DNA of 64,000 bases from Taudactylus pleione (Eukaryota > Chordata > Amphibia > Anura > Myobatrachidae): positions 6,282,501 through 6,346,500 of the forward strand of contig JAUIMM010000636.1 of assembly GCA_031769625.1 (NCBI GenBank), written 5' to 3'. This document shows, in pieces, positions 34,067-45,600 of this stretch; position 1 is the stretch's first letter; each line of letters starts with the position of its first letter. The position numbers and the translations under genes are program-made. The notes under the pieces are model-generated. The model worked only from the letters and a program-made list of their open reading frames with translations. It was not told the DNA's origin and did no database searches.

Positions 34067-34083
34067 TACACACACACACACAA
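34016..34083. repeat. (TG)n(TA)n(CA)n compound microsatellite
   Basis: GTGTGTG, TATATA and CACACA runs in series; self-complementary. Confidence 0.88.
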
Positions 34084-34292
34084 ATGCACACATTTACATA
34101 GCCCTGCCAACACCACACTAGACCTACCCATTCGTAGCCTATGTATTACTGGTTACTTAATAGATTGGGATGGTCACCTTTGGTGACTCTCCCTAGTAGC
34201 GTGTAAGCAGCTCAACATATCTCTGAGCCGTTACAGAAATACATACATACTTTTGTAGGAATTTACTTATAGAAGACTATTGGATTAAATAC
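34084..34292. other. Intron of the DLC1-like gene; nothing else seen
   Basis: No further exon of the gene was found below 34293 in this window, so the rest of the RhoGAP domain and the START domain should lie beyond position 1. Confidence 0.5.
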
Positions 34293-34452
34293 CTGATCAA
34301 GAAAGTGGATCTGCAAATATTTCATAGCCTGCTGGATACTCTTCGGAATAGGGTAGCCTGTTCTCTGGACATTTAGGAGAAGGGGAACACCAAACACAAT
34401 CTTATCCTTATAATCTGGAGCACGAATTTTACGGATGAATTTTGGAACAGTC
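34293..34452 (-). CDS. dlc1: DLC1-family RhoGAP: exon with start of RhoGAP domain
   Basis: Minus-strand exon of 160 bp, acceptor TTTTACAG before 34452 and donor GTATTT after 34293. It reads TVPKFIRKIRAPDYKDKIVF, then GVPLLLNVQRTGYPIPKSIQ and QAMKYLQIHFLDQ. This matches the DLC1/STARD13 segment that runs from the linker into the RhoGAP domain and stops just before the exon with the arginine finger (GLFRKSGV). Phases agree: it takes two bases of a Trp codon from the exon at 35538-35675 and ends in phase 0. DLC1 proteins stimulate GTP hydrolysis by RhoA at focal adhesions. Symbol by similarity; STARD13/STARD8 paralogues are the alternative. Confidence 0.85.
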
Positions 34453-35537
34453 CTGTAAAAGAATTCTATTAATGGAACAATTTATTTTTTCATCAGATCT
34501 CTCTCTCATTCCATAATGTATACAATTGGTTATAAAATGTTGATATTTATAAAAAGGAGTAATTTTTTATGCAGCATTATTATTAGTAGTCCAACTTAGC
34601 CAACTGCAAAGGAGAGAGGGCTTTAGCTAGCTTACTGCATTTTTGGATTTACTCTTCTGCTATGCTAGCCATACTGTAGTAACATTCCTCAGCAGAATCC
34701 CATCCTTACAGCTAGAAACAGTCAATTGAGGTCATTAGTAATATGCATAGAATGTTTTTGTTAGAACTTAAAGAAATTGAACCGGTTGTGGGAAAACTAG
34801 CTCAGTAGTAGCTCTGATTGACTGAATAATGTTACAATTTGAGCAGGTTCATGCACTTGGCTACTGAGTATCTGAAGATCTATCAGAGAGACCCTTTCAT
34901 TATTGTTTTATGACGACAACAACAATAATAAAAAACCCTCTCCTCCTGTCCTTCTTAGGAAACCTGGCAGAGGTTACACTGGAAAGTTGCCTTGGTGGAT
35001 GAGTTGCCTAAAACAGGGTACACACTAGTCGATGCGTGTATCATTTGACCGACAAACTATATATTGCGAGTGCATTGGCAGGTGTGTACACCCGAGAGGT
35101 TTATGAATTACGTTGTTTACAGACATATTAGGTCAGCCCTGCAGCACAGCCGATGCAGATATATCTGAAAGATATTTTGGTGCATCTGCATGTGTGTACA
35201 GGTGACCAACCGACCGCCCGTATCTTGCTGCAGGGGCCGCCAACACTGACATCTCAGCTAGGCAGGGAAATTAAAATGCTCACCCAGTGGTGATGTCAGG
35301 TCAGACATATCGAGCTGCCAATTGGTAAACGTGTATAGCTTACCAATCGTCCGCTCGGACGGCGGATGGTCTACTGACCAATCCGTCATTGTAGAGTGAA
35401 ACCAGCATAAGACTGTACTTAATGCTCTTTCATTTACCATGATTATTTTGGTGCTATTTTTTTTCATGGTATTCTATTTTAGGTTTAGTCAGAGCAGATT
35501 TAGTTGTTCCAAGTACATGCAATTCCTAGAACCTTAC
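34453..35537. other. Intron; possible MITE at about 35010-35405
   Basis: Within it, GGGTACACACTAGTCGATGC (35018 on) and GTGAAACCAGCATAAGAC (to 35414) resemble the ends of the ACACAC/CCAGC foldback family seen at 46598-46770, but pairing is weak. No exon seen. Confidence 0.4.
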
Positions 35538-35675
35538 CAATTCCATCCTTGTTTGCTGGATGGAGAGTATTTATCCATCAAAGCTGTGAGTTTCAGCAAA
35601 GACAGTTTCTGGATCCTGTTCAGGTGGGCTGCTGACTGGTTGTCAATTTGCAAGGAAAGATTTTCAGGCTCTGGA
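35538..35675 (-). CDS. dlc1: DLC1-family RhoGAP: exon before the GAP domain
   Basis: 138 bp, acceptor TTTTGCAG before 35675, donor GTAAGG after 35538. It reads PEPENLSLQIDNQSAAHLNR, then IQKLSLLKLTALMDKYSPSS and KQGWNW. The LLKLTALMDKYSPS stretch is the diagnostic DLC1 block (LLKLTALLEKYTPS in human DLC1). It joins the large exon in phase 2 (AG|T) and ends in phase 2 within Trp. Confidence 0.88.
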
Positions 35676-35744
35676 CTGCAAAATTAAGAAATAAAAAAGT
35701 GATTTCCAAAGTATCTCTGCACAGTTTTAGGTTTGTCCCATTTA
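35676..35744. other. Short intronic stretch
   Basis: Nothing recognised. Confidence 0.4.
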
Positions 35745-36596
35745 GGTCCGTATTCAATTAACGGCGAACAGTCTGATTTCGCGGAAAAGTATCGCGGGTG
35801 ACGTCATTTCACCAGGTGGAAACTTTTCGTCCTATTCAATTGCAAAGACTTTTCACGTATGTGATAGGCGGACAAGTTTCGCCTATCAATTGCAGGCGGA
35901 AAAGAGTGCAGAACTGTGGTTTTGGGATGCAAAGTTGGGGAAACCACCCTGCACTCTTGGGACAGGCCCCCAAAGGTTAAATGCGTAAAAAAAAAAAAAA
36001 AAAAAATTGAACACCCCAAAATGACTTTGAAAAAAGGGGTGAAAAAGTACAAAGTTAGGGTACAAACTTAAAAACTAGTGGAATAAGCTTTTGGGGGGTC
36101 TGCAAGTATGGGGGAGGTGTTTTTTTTTATTGCAGGTGCTTGCTGAAGATGCATTTTTCACGTTTTTTAAAACTTCACTTTTGCGAATTTTTAATCATGC
36201 TAGCACCCATTTTCATGTACCCCAAATTTGCTGGGACTAGTTATTTTCTCCAAAAAAACCCTGCTAAATGCTATTCTTCTCCACTTGTGCAAAGACGCTA
36301 ATTAGCAGCAATTGAGAGCTTTTAAGTACCCCAAAGAGCTTCAGTAGGGCTACTCGGGGGCGACTACATTGATCCCCAATGTTAGTGCATCTTTTGGGCT
36401 GATTTCCCCAAATCTGACAGCACTTTTCGCCTGTTTGCATTTCCCCGGATCCCATTTTCGCATCCTTTGGAATTGAATAGGGCGAATAGCAGGGGCGCGC
36501 CCGATAAGTTTCCGCTTCCAAAACAGGCGATGTAGGCGGAAAGTAGATTCCGCCGACGGCGGCGGCAAAATTATCACAGCTAATTGAATACGGGCC
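35745..36596. mobile_element. Foldback transposon, TIR GGTCCGTATTCAATTA
   Basis: Ends GGTCCGTATTCAATTA and TAATTGAATACGGGCC, flanked by TTA (left) and TAA (right). The inner copy TCCTATTCAATTGCAAAGAC at about 35831 answers TTTGGAATTGAATAGG near 36466, giving the same double-terminus design as 10095-11090, of which it is a diverged relative. No ORF. Confidence 0.8.
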
Positions 36597-36694
36597 TAAG
36601 ACTGATGCAGCTTTCTGATCAGTCAACAAAGTCCATACAACTGTGTTATGAAAGTATCAATATATAAAATGTAAATTACAATCTAACAGATACT

Positions 36695-37241
36695 GGGCCT
36701 GACTCAGAGCCGGACGCTCTGACAAGAGCACTCGCTCTGAATCAGGGCCGTCCCTCCTACCTATTATTGGAGCGGCCTCCTGGCCGCTCGCATAGCTGTG
36801 GGTGACCACCCACAGCTTATGCAAGCGGCCAAAAAGATGGTCCCGATGATCAAGACCATCGCGACCATCGGGCTTGCGACGAGACCCTGCGGTAGGGTCG
36901 CGCTGCCGCAAGCCCAGGAGTGCTTTTGGCTCTATCAGAGCCAAAAGCACTCCCACTGACATCACCAGTGATGTCAGTGGGACCGGCCCCAGACGGTAGG
37001 CATTCCCATGGGAACGCCTCCGTCTGGGCAGCAACACCCGCGGCACGACCACCAAAGGGGGCGTGCTGTCACTCACCATCGACAGCATGCCCCCTTTGGT
37101 GCGAGCCCATAGTGACGGCTTGGCCGTCGCTATTCGGGTCTCGCACATGCGCACGACGGAGCTCCCTCCATCATGCGCACTAGAGCACCATCGCCCCGCT
37201 TGCGAGCGCTCAGCGCTCGCGAGCAGGTCTGAATCAGGCCC
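36695..37241. mobile_element. MITE, TIR GGGCCTGA, 3 bp duplication
   Basis: Ends GGGCCTGACTCAGAGCCGGA and CTGAATCAGGCCC with 3 bp duplications ACT (36692-36694, 37242-37244). The interior is GC-rich, with further inverted parts such as TCACTGGTGA and GGGGGCGTGCTGTC / GACAGCATGCCCCC. Same family as 62907-63505. The open frames in it are by-products of GC content. Confidence 0.85.
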
Positions 37242-37584
37242 ACTGTACAAAAAAGAAAAAAAATATATATTTTGGGTAGCTTTTCTTCTACACAAAAGGT
37301 GTGTGTGGTTTTGAACTCTCATATGCCTTCTTGTCACCGTAGGGCTCACCGGAAATATCTCCCCTCCCCCCGAGTAAACCGCTCCAAAGCCAAGTGAGGT
37401 GGGTAAGGGTCCTTCAGTAGAAAAAAAAAAAGGCTCCTCTGGCTAACATATTTTTGAATGGACCTTTGAACCATTATGCCTGGTACAAATCCTCTGTTCC
37501 TGAACTTATCCATTTGTCCCATATCAAGCCAGCTAACCTCCATAGCATAAATGCACATTGTACAGGTGGAAGAGGTCAAATGTA

Positions 37585-37862
37585 CAAGTCTAATACACTA
37601 GTGTGATGTGATTCATCTTACGATTTCCCTTGAACATCCCGGCAGCTCCCTGGCAGTCATGGTCACACTATTTGGTGCGACTTGCATACGATTAATATGG
37701 GCTGCACATCTAATCATATGATACGATTTAAGAGCAGCGGGAGCGCGCATCGATTCGTATCCTACCTAAATACTACACGATTTCCACACAATTCATCGCA
37801 CAGCGCGTCTAAACTCATGCGTTCTGCCCGAAATCATGCTAGTGTATGGCCAGCATAAGCCA
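37585..37862. mobile_element. MITE with ACGATTTCCCTTGAAC module
   Basis: TACACTAGTGTGATGTGATT on the left roughly pairs with AAATCATGCTAGTGTATGG on the right. The ACGATTTCCCTTGAAC stretch recurs at about 62698. Confidence 0.5.
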
Positions 37863-38098
37863 CTCACTAGAACAGTTTTGTCACTCTCGTTTAAAATGTC
37901 ATTTCATGGATAAAAAAAAAAAATTATTTACCAAGCATACCATAGGCGCTAGCCATTTAAATGTCACTTACTCGATCGGTATTAATCATGAATAAATAAA
38001 GCATCTGCATGCCAATAGTGATGTGCTGTTGTACATAAATTTAGGCAGCATATCAAATTAGCACACTAGCAGAAAAAAAATCTTTACTGGTAACTAAC

Positions 38099-39438
38099 CT
38101 GCTACAATCTGTTAACGATGACTCAATCTCTGAAACCGTTATGTCTGGCAGAATTGGAGAGTCTCTTTCTGTGTGGATTTTACAACATTCAGTGCCTGCA
38201 TGGTCTAGTGATCTAGTTTGGTCATCTAAATGCTCCTTTACATCAAGATTAATGGTTTTTGGGGATGATGGACATGATGAGGTGCAGTCATTGGCAAAGT
38301 CAGAGTCCCATTCAGCTGACAACTTTTCAGACCATGAACTGACTAGTTTTCGAAGTCCATTAACATGCTCCATTACATTGTCTGGTTCTGAAAATACATC
38401 ATCATCATTAGGGGGTCCAAGCTTATGAAAATTTGGCACATTATCATAGATGCTTAATCGATTATCTACAAATGAAAGAGGACTTGGAGGTGATCCACTT
38501 TCTTTGGAGCCACTAGATCTCATCCTGTTCCGATTACAGCCATGAAAACTTCCAGTTCTCCAATTTACAGAGGTGTTGTCTATAGGTGATATCGTGTTTG
38601 TAAGTGCTTTAGGAAACGTCCCAGGTTTGTGGCCTTGTGGTATCTGGAACACCTGATCTTCATTCAAATGTCTTCCATTTCTTAAGTTTTGTTCAGATAC
38701 ATCACTCCACAAGGAGAGTTTAGTGGGGTCAAAGTCCACTGCATACATTCCTCCTCTCTTTAAATGGCTCCTAACTCTAATAACTGGGCTTGGAGTACTC
38801 ACAGTGCTGCTGTTCTCAGATGGACTACTACTGCTGCATGTTTGAGAAGAGCTAGAAAAAGCCGTTTTACTTTGAGTATCCGCTTGATCTGAAATGTTAA
38901 CACAGTTGAGATTGCGCAATCTGTCATCATCAAAGCCATCTAGCAGAACTGGACCACTGATAACAAGTCTATCTTTTGGATGTGGACTCCTCTTTAAAGT
39001 GGAACTTCTCAGCCATAGCTTTTCCATTTTTCTAAGCAAACTACCTTTCTTACTATGTGGCGTTTCTATCAACTTTTCCTCGCTAATTATGTTTAGTTTG
39101 TCACCGGGAGAGTGGGAACCACTGAAAGTAGAGTCTGGAGATGCGAGTTTCACCGAGGAGCACCTTGATGAGCTTCTACTAGTATCCAGTTCCTCATAAG
39201 TTTTGGGGAAGCAGTCGATTTCGCCACTGCTAGAGCTGTGTAGTGAATAAGCATCATGTATTTCTCCCTGGCATACAGAATCCACTTTTGGACCCTTTGT
39301 CACTGGTACACATATTCTAGAAGCTTCCTCATGTGAAGAACAATAAAAATCTTCCAGTCGGGACCAGCGTTGGCTTTGTCTCTTATAAAACCAAATGTTG
39401 CTGATGGCACATGGTTCATCTTCTTCCGACTCCTCACT
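38099..39438 (-). CDS. dlc1: DLC1-family RhoGAP: large serine-rich linker exon
   Basis: 1340 bp exon, acceptor TTTCTTAG before 39438 and donor GTTAGT after 38099. It opens SEESEEDEPCAISNIWFYKR and RWSRLEDF, as in DLC1. The middle has KKGSLLRKMEKLWLRSSTLK, LVISGPVLLDGFDDDRLRNL, NCVNIS, SSTVSTPSPVIRVRS and HKPGTFPKALTN, then VNWRTGSFHG and RLSIYDNVPNF. The region is disordered and Ser-rich; in DLC1 it carries tensin/focal-adhesion and regulatory phosphorylation sites. The SIYDN tensin-type tyrosine motif is kept. Near the end ERDSP stands where DLC1 relatives have RRDSGVGASLTRP. No internal stop. Confidence 0.9.
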
Positions 39439-40259
39439 CTAAGAAAGGAAAGACATTTTCAGCTTTCAATACCGGGGATTTTCAAACATGTAACACATAA
39501 CAATTTCTTAGTCTGTTTAATCCACCCAACAAATTCTGGAGGGCAGATTTTCCTATCCGTTGTTCAGGGTTATGAGAAGTGAAAGTAACTGATTTGACAG
39601 CTCAGCTGTCATGAACCATTAACTTTTCAATCAGTACAAATTAAAATAAATAAATCCAGTCCTCTGACTCCCACTACACACATACCGTATGCCTATGCAA
39701 TCTCAATTTATTAGAAGTGGATTATCCTTCTAAACTGCACAGTGATCTTTTCTGTTTTAAAAAACAATTTATTAACGGAGTTCCAAACACTATTATTGTG
39801 GGTGTTACTTTAGACAGACATGGGATGTGTTTTTAAAATGCATAGGTGGCAAACAACTGATTGTGAGCCAGAAGAGAGTGTGTACAATCCCTTCATTTAC
39901 CCTCTGTACTAGAAGTAGAGGAACACATTTTATTTTTAGATTTTAACATGCGCATCACCCTCTCAAAATAAAATTAAAAAAGGGGTGCATTTGAATTGGT
40001 CAACTTTGTACATTACTATATTATAGAAGTCCTATTTTGCTCATTGTCCAGCACTGTGGCACCTTATGAATCAATAATCTGTCTTCAAATTATGGTGTCT
40101 ACTAACAAATTAGTCACAAAATGTAACCGCTACGTCCCTTTCAGGTTGTCACAATGTTTATTCATTCTAACATGTACATAACAACACAAAAAGCACCAAA
40201 CTATTAATTTATAGCAAAACACATTTTATGCTAGAAGAGGAGAAAAAAAAAAAACATAC
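39439..40259. other. Intron of the DLC1-like gene
   Basis: No repeat with clear termini and no ORF of note. Confidence 0.6.
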
Positions 40260-40323
40260 CCTTTTGCGCTGACGACTAATTTCCACCTTCATGGTTGCGC
40301 ATTTGTTCAAAGTGTTCAGACGT
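40260..40323 (-). CDS. dlc1: DLC1-family RhoGAP: small exon after SAM domain
   Basis: 64 bp exon, acceptor TTTTTAG, donor GTATGT. With two bases from the previous exon it reads RRLNTLNKCATMKVEISRQR and KR; human DLC1 has RRLNTLNKCAVMKLEISPHR. It ends in phase 0 at AGG, fitting the next exon. This is the strongest diagnostic match for the family. Confidence 0.92.
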
Positions 40324-40680
40324 CTAAAAAGAAGGAGATGATATTCTTTTATAGAGAAAAAAATGTAAAGGCAGCAAACATGAGACATAACATGGTTTGT
40401 TCACAGGAAGCAAAACATGAAAGGATTATTGCACCAGGTACAAGTTTATAGGAAGGAATGCTGCCTTTGAGTTCTTAGAGAAGAAGCAAGAGTCACCCAT
40501 CGAAATGTGGGTTGTGTTCCCTAAGGTGTACTTTACACTATTTCAAGGGTTACTTGGCTTTTCTCATAAGAAAGCAAAGAGATCCCTTTATATAGGCGCT
40601 AGTGATAATTAATTAATAATACTGATCATGCAGCTGGGAGGAGTTGTGTCAAAACTCCTAATCAAGTTCACAGGAACTGA
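40324..40680. other. Intron, unassigned
   Basis: Nothing recognised. Confidence 0.5.
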
Positions 40681-41108
40681 AAAAAATATAGATATAATAC
40701 ACAGCGCAAAAGATCAATACTTATGACTCAATGAAAATATAATACTATATTTAAAACACAATAGTTTTAATGATAAATATAAATCAGACTAAGATATTAA
40801 TCAATTTAAAAAACACAAATAAAAGCAGGAGTAAACAATACAATACTGAAATGATGTCAATACTATCATACATACAATATATAGACAGTAACACACATTT
40901 ACTGTCTATATATTGTATGTATGATAGTATTGACATCATTTCAGTATTGTATTGTTTACTCCTGCTTTTGTGTTTTTTAAAATTGATTAATATCTTAGTC
41001 TGATTTATAGTTATCATTAAAACTATTGTGTTTTAAATATAGTATTATATTTTCATTGAGTCGTAAGTATTGATCTTTTGCGCTGTATATTATAGCTATA
41101 TTTTTCTC
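40681..41108. mobile_element. Near-perfect 428 bp palindrome (foldback MITE)
   Basis: Arms 40681-40891 and 40899-41108 are complementary almost throughout, with a 7 bp loop. The same 77-residue open frame appears on both strands as a result; it is not a gene. It lies inside an intron. Confidence 0.88.
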
Positions 41109-41379
41109 ATAAGAAAACTCATTATGTCATCATGTGACATAACATACTAAAAGAGAAAACTCACCCATGGTGTTTGTACATCAGTAAAAACAGATTGGGG
41201 CCAATTTATTATTTTATATTTCGGGGGATAACTGGAAATATTAAGTATCCCCCAGATGTATTATGAAGGGACCACAACAGTTTTCAAAGATATCTGCTGC
41301 AGCTGTCTCTACATTTCCGCCAACATCGCAACCCATATGGGGGATGTGATGCTGTCAGATTTATCAAGCTTCAGAATGC

Positions 41380-43172
41380 GAATCAAACTCAGTAATAGAT
41401 GCGGGCAGAGGAAGGTTTTTGTGTTTTAAGCATTGTTTGAATCAGAGCTGGAGAAACCTTTTGTTCTTAAGATGGAAGACTCAAGAGCCACGCCATCAGA
41501 GACAGACGGGGTAAGTCTGGATGCAGGCAGGGACCCTGCGCTAACAGATCCTGCCATGGGAGGAAGCTACTAGTATCACTGTTCCGCCTTCCTGCTTGAA
41601 TTTCCTGAGGACCCTCGGGAGGAGGGAAATAGGAAAAAAGAGATACGCCAGCTTGAAGTCCCATCTCCCTGCCAGTGCATCCACGAATGCAGCTGAGGGG
41701 GTCTCTGGTCATAGTCCCGTACCTGGGAACCTTGTGATTGTGATGTGAGGCCATGAAGTCTACGTCTGGTAAGCCCCATTTGTTTACCAGAAGTAGAAAA
41801 CCCCCCGGGTGGAGAGCCCACTCTCTGGCGTGTATGTCCTGACGACTTAGGATCCCCGCTTCCCAGTTGAGGACTCCCGGGATGAAAATAGCAGAGATAG
41901 CTGGAAGATGACGTTCTGCCCAGATCAGAGCGTTTGTCACTTCCCTGGTGGCTGCCTGACTTTGTGCGCCTCCTTGATGATTGAGATAGGCACCTGTGGC
42001 CGCGTTGTCGGACTGGATCTGGACCGGCCTGCCCTGAAGCAGGTCCTGTGCCATGATAAATGCTTTGTATACTGCTCGAAGCTCCAGAATGTTTATGGGC
42101 AGATGACTTTCCTTGATTTGCCCATCTTCCCTGAAAGGTGTGACAACCTGTTGCCGCCCCCCATCTGCGAAGACTGGCGTCTGTTGTAAGGAGCACCAAA
42201 TTTGGAATCCAGAATTGGCAACCCTTGTCCAGATGGTCCTTTTGTAGCCACCACAAGAGAGCCGAACCTCCGGAGTGAGAAGGATCCTCTGGGACCGCAT
42301 TAGATTATACTGTCCGTACCAACGGAGAGAATCAATTGCTGCAGAGGCCTTGAGTGGAACTAAACATATTCCACCATGTCGAAGATGGATATCATTGAGC
42401 CCAAGACCTGCATCTCTGATAGAATGGATACCCTTCAATTGCGTATTCGCAATGATAGGGCCGCAATCTTGTCCTCTGGCAGAAACACCCTTTGTGTCTG
42501 AGAAACCAGAAGTGCCCCCTGGTGTACCATCCGTTGTACTGGAGACAATGAAGTTTTCTTCTAATTAATTATCCAGCCTGGCGTCTGTAAGCAGGGAAAG
42601 GTCAGCTGCAGATGGTGTTGTAGAACAGCCGGAGATTGTGCCAATATCTCAGAAGGTCGTCCAGGTATGGCAGTATTCAGATTCCTTGATGCCTGAGGTA
42701 GACCATCCTCACCGCTATTATTTTGGTGAAGACATGAGGGGCCATTGATAGACCAAAGGGCAATGCCTGAAATTGGTAATGTTGTTGCAGGGCAACAAAC
42801 CGTAGAAATTGTTGGTGGGATGGCGTAATAGGCACATCCAGATACGCATCCTGAATGACCAGGGAAACAATAAAAATCCCCAGGTTCCATTTCCAAAATA
42901 ATTGATTGGAGAGTCTCCATACGGAACACAGATAAACTTGTTGAGGGTTGTCAGATTTAGAATAGGGCGATGAGACCCATTTGGTTTCTGAACCAAAAAA
43001 TAGATTGGAATAATAACCCTTTCCTTGTTGAACCACAGGGACTGGGATTATCACTCCTGCCTGCAGCAGGGAATATGTGGCCTCCAGTAGGGCCAAGGCC
43101 TTGATAGGCTCCGATGGGGGAGTTGTGCAAAAAAAAACTTCTAGGGTGGATGCCTCGAGAAAGTGAGAGCAT
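41380..43172 (-). pseudogene. DIRS 1 reverse transcriptase, RNase H, start of recombinase
   Basis: From 43172: VQKPNGSHRPILNLTTLNKF (RT), VIQDAYLDVPITPSHQQFLR and LQFQALPFGLSMAPHVFTK-type block, then ILPYLDDLL near 42640-42660 with the catalytic YLDD intact but in another frame. RNase H follows: LVLLTTDAS, LPINILELRAVYKAFIMAQ, QIQSDNAATGAYLNHQGG and EWALHPGGFLLLVNKWGLPD (42438-41467). The linker LAQGPCLHPDLPRLSLMAWL leads to KVSPALIQTMLKTQKPSSAR near 41440, the recombinase N terminus. Multiple frame breaks. Confidence 0.88.
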
Positions 43173-43439
43173 ATCCCTGAGAGACTACTTCTCGGACCCA
43201 GGGATCTGTTGTTGTTTAATGCCAGCAGTACGGAAACTGAAGTGGTCGGCCTCCAACCCTGGGATTACCTAGGAGGAGGCCCGCCCCATCAAGTGGAGTG
43301 TGTGTTGTCTGGCTTAGAAGCTGGATGTCTGGCCAGCCCAGACCTCTTAGCTTGCTGCTTGATGATCCTGCGAGAATTAGAAGGCCTGGAGGAAGACAAC
43401 CTTTTCGCGCATCCCTGAAGATGAAAGGACCGAAAAGAA

Positions 43440-44610
43440 GACTGCTTAGACTTTAATCTCGCTGTTGATGGCAGACTTGCAGATTTGAAGCTGCCAGAGT
43501 AGCCACTATCTTATCTAATTCTGCTCCAAATAATATATTTCCATAATATAGTAAGGATTCCAGAGCCTTCTTTGACCCCGTATCTGCTTTCAAGGACCTT
43601 ATTGAAAAGGGCTCAACGAGCCACAAACGAGGCTGTTGATGCTTTAGAAGCTAGGAGCTCAGCATCTATCGCAGCTTCTTCCAAATAGGAGGTCGATTTG
43701 CGTATGTCAGCTGTTCTCTGGAAGCATTTGGTAGAGTATCTTCCAATGCCCCTGTCCATTCTTCAACAGCCTTGGATATCCAAGCCCCCGCCATAGATGG
43801 TAGCTCCAGACAATGAAAATACTGCTTTAAGACATGTTTACATTTTTCTATATCTGTAGAATCTTTAAGAGAAAATGCTGACAGAATAGGCAACATAGCA
43901 CTCCTAACTAAGTGTGTCACATGAGCATCCACAGTAGGAGGGAATTACCACTTAGTACATTCAGTAGCTGGGAAAGGATACAAAGATGCTAATCTTTTTG
44001 TAACATGGAACTGTTTATCCGGGTTACTCCATGCCTCTTCCATAAGTTCAGTGAGCTGCTTTTATTACCTTCTGGTGTCTAGGAATCGGCTCATCATCCT
44101 GTATATTTAGGATTGATTTGACCACCCTCACCAAAGAAGGGACATCCACTGTAGATAGACCCTGGAAAAGAACCCTGTGCATCATCTGAATGCACTGATG
44201 ATGCGTCTGAATCTACATGCTGAGCAGACTGATAAAAAGATAATATCCGCAACAGCAGACTGCCTCTTCTATACATCCTTCCTGGATGGATGTTTATGCC
44301 CACTCAAGTCAGAGTGTGGCTCATACATAACATTCTGAAACTGCTGTGGGTATCCTATTAAAGGGGGGCAACTTGGGAGTAGTCAAACGATCCACTAGCT
44401 GCATCAGCACCTGAAACAAGGAGGACACCCAAGATGGCTACTGTACAGGCACTGGTAGACTGGACAAGTGAGGTGGTTACTTAATACAGACAGCACACAA
44501 ACCATCCTGTATAAAGTCCTGAGGGGACAAGCCTGGCAAACAGGATTTACATAAAACCAACACAGGGGCCTCAACCTCCTGTTTCTCTTTAACTTTTGAC
44601 ATATCAATTA
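43440..44610 (-). pseudogene. DIRS 1 gag-like ORF remnant
   Basis: Includes a Cys motif LCKSCLPG...LCAVC near 44530-44570, VNPDKQFHVTKRLASLYPFP near 43975-44030, the open stretch 43932-43666 (DAHVTHLVRSAMLPILSAFS) and LFGAELDKIVATLAAS near 43490-43545. This order matches the first ORF of DIRS elements. The second DIRS at 57840-61291 has the same blocks. Confidence 0.75.
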
Positions 44611-45600
44611 TAAAGGTACCAATGCAATGTAATGTGTCAGCCTCCACAAACAACTAGTAAATGTGAAGTACAAAGAGAAAAACCCACCCACCTGTAAGAG
44701 GGATGAGGAGAATAAACAGTGATAGTTATAACTGACAGTCATAATAAAAGGCAGTATCAACACAGCATCTAGCAAAAAGTCACATACAATGCATATGTAA
44801 TTTAGTTGCAATATTGAATCAACTACTCAAATATTGGTAAGATATAGAGCACTATATACCTGAACCAGGGGAGAGGTATAATAACCCAAAACCTCCTTAG
44901 ACCAAACCACTTCAGCAGAGCACAGATAATGGGCTGTGAGCATCTCATATGCATGAGGAGGGTAGGAAGAGCGATCCAGACGCAGGAAAACCTTTGATGG
45001 ATCTGCATCAGTCGGAGCTGCCAGGGGAGAGCCTACCTCCCGAAAGCTGCGTCAACTGGCTGGGTACGCTGGTCTCATGGCAGCAGAAGAGTAAGGCCCC
45101 AGTGGTCTAGTGAGGGAGCGGACGGCCTCGTGCCCTCACTGCAGCGGCTTCCTGTGCGTCTCCAGCGAATCGCCTTACCTGACATCCCTGTGCGACCGGT
45201 TGTAGTCCGGGCCCTGGCATCGCCGTTAGCAAGCTCTGCCGTGACCTGCCAAAATTACCAGAGACGTTGCTGGTGTTGCGGCCCAGGGAAGGTAGACAGA
45301 GTCGCAGTGCAGGCATTTTATTACGCTCAGTACTGCTAACTCTATAACATAAATAAAATAAAACTTAAAATTAAAGCTTGGGACTGCCTAAGCAGTCCCC
45401 CTGTTGAAAAGGTGCGTCTGAATCCTGCCGCACCAAACTCAAAACTGAATGCCTGGGGCCAGTGGCGGGGTATATGTGTAGAAGGACCTGGGGCATCCTG
45501 GGAGCTGAAAGCTTAATTGTTTGGTGCCTGGATCACTCCAACCACATTATCCCCATGGTATCCCTGTGGATCCCTATGGACCCTGAAGAAGAAATCATGA
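44611..45600 (-). other. DIRS 1 5' region and possible terminal repeat
   Basis: 44611-45000 is AT-rich without an ORF. 45000-45345 is GC-rich. 45390-45600 resembles 32390-32545 and ends CCTATGGACCCTGAAGAAG. I could not match it to a right-hand inverted repeat, which is missing with the truncated 3' end. Confidence 0.45.

Larger units (their letters stand above)
41300..45380 (-). mobile_element. DIRS-type retrotransposon 1 (relic)
   Basis: Minus-strand order is a gag-like ORF with Cys motif and the LFGAELDKIV motif, RT, RNase H, then the first part of the tyrosine recombinase, cut off near 41300. DIRS elements use a tyrosine recombinase instead of a DDE integrase and have inverted rather than direct terminal repeats. 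The left side carries no terminal repeat. Confidence 0.82.

Noticed and set aside
36657..37349. Long minus-strand open frame (230 codons)
   Set aside because: It lies within the GC-rich interior of a MITE with clear TIRs and 3 bp duplications, and shows no protein motif.
38053..38098. Reading the 38053-39303 ORF to its stop as the protein C terminus
   Set aside because: A good GTTAGT donor at 38098 and exact phase match to the exon at 35538-35675 show the frame beyond it is intron.
40770..41017. 77-codon ORFs on both strands
   Set aside because: They are the same sequence read from the two arms of a palindrome; no coding evidence.
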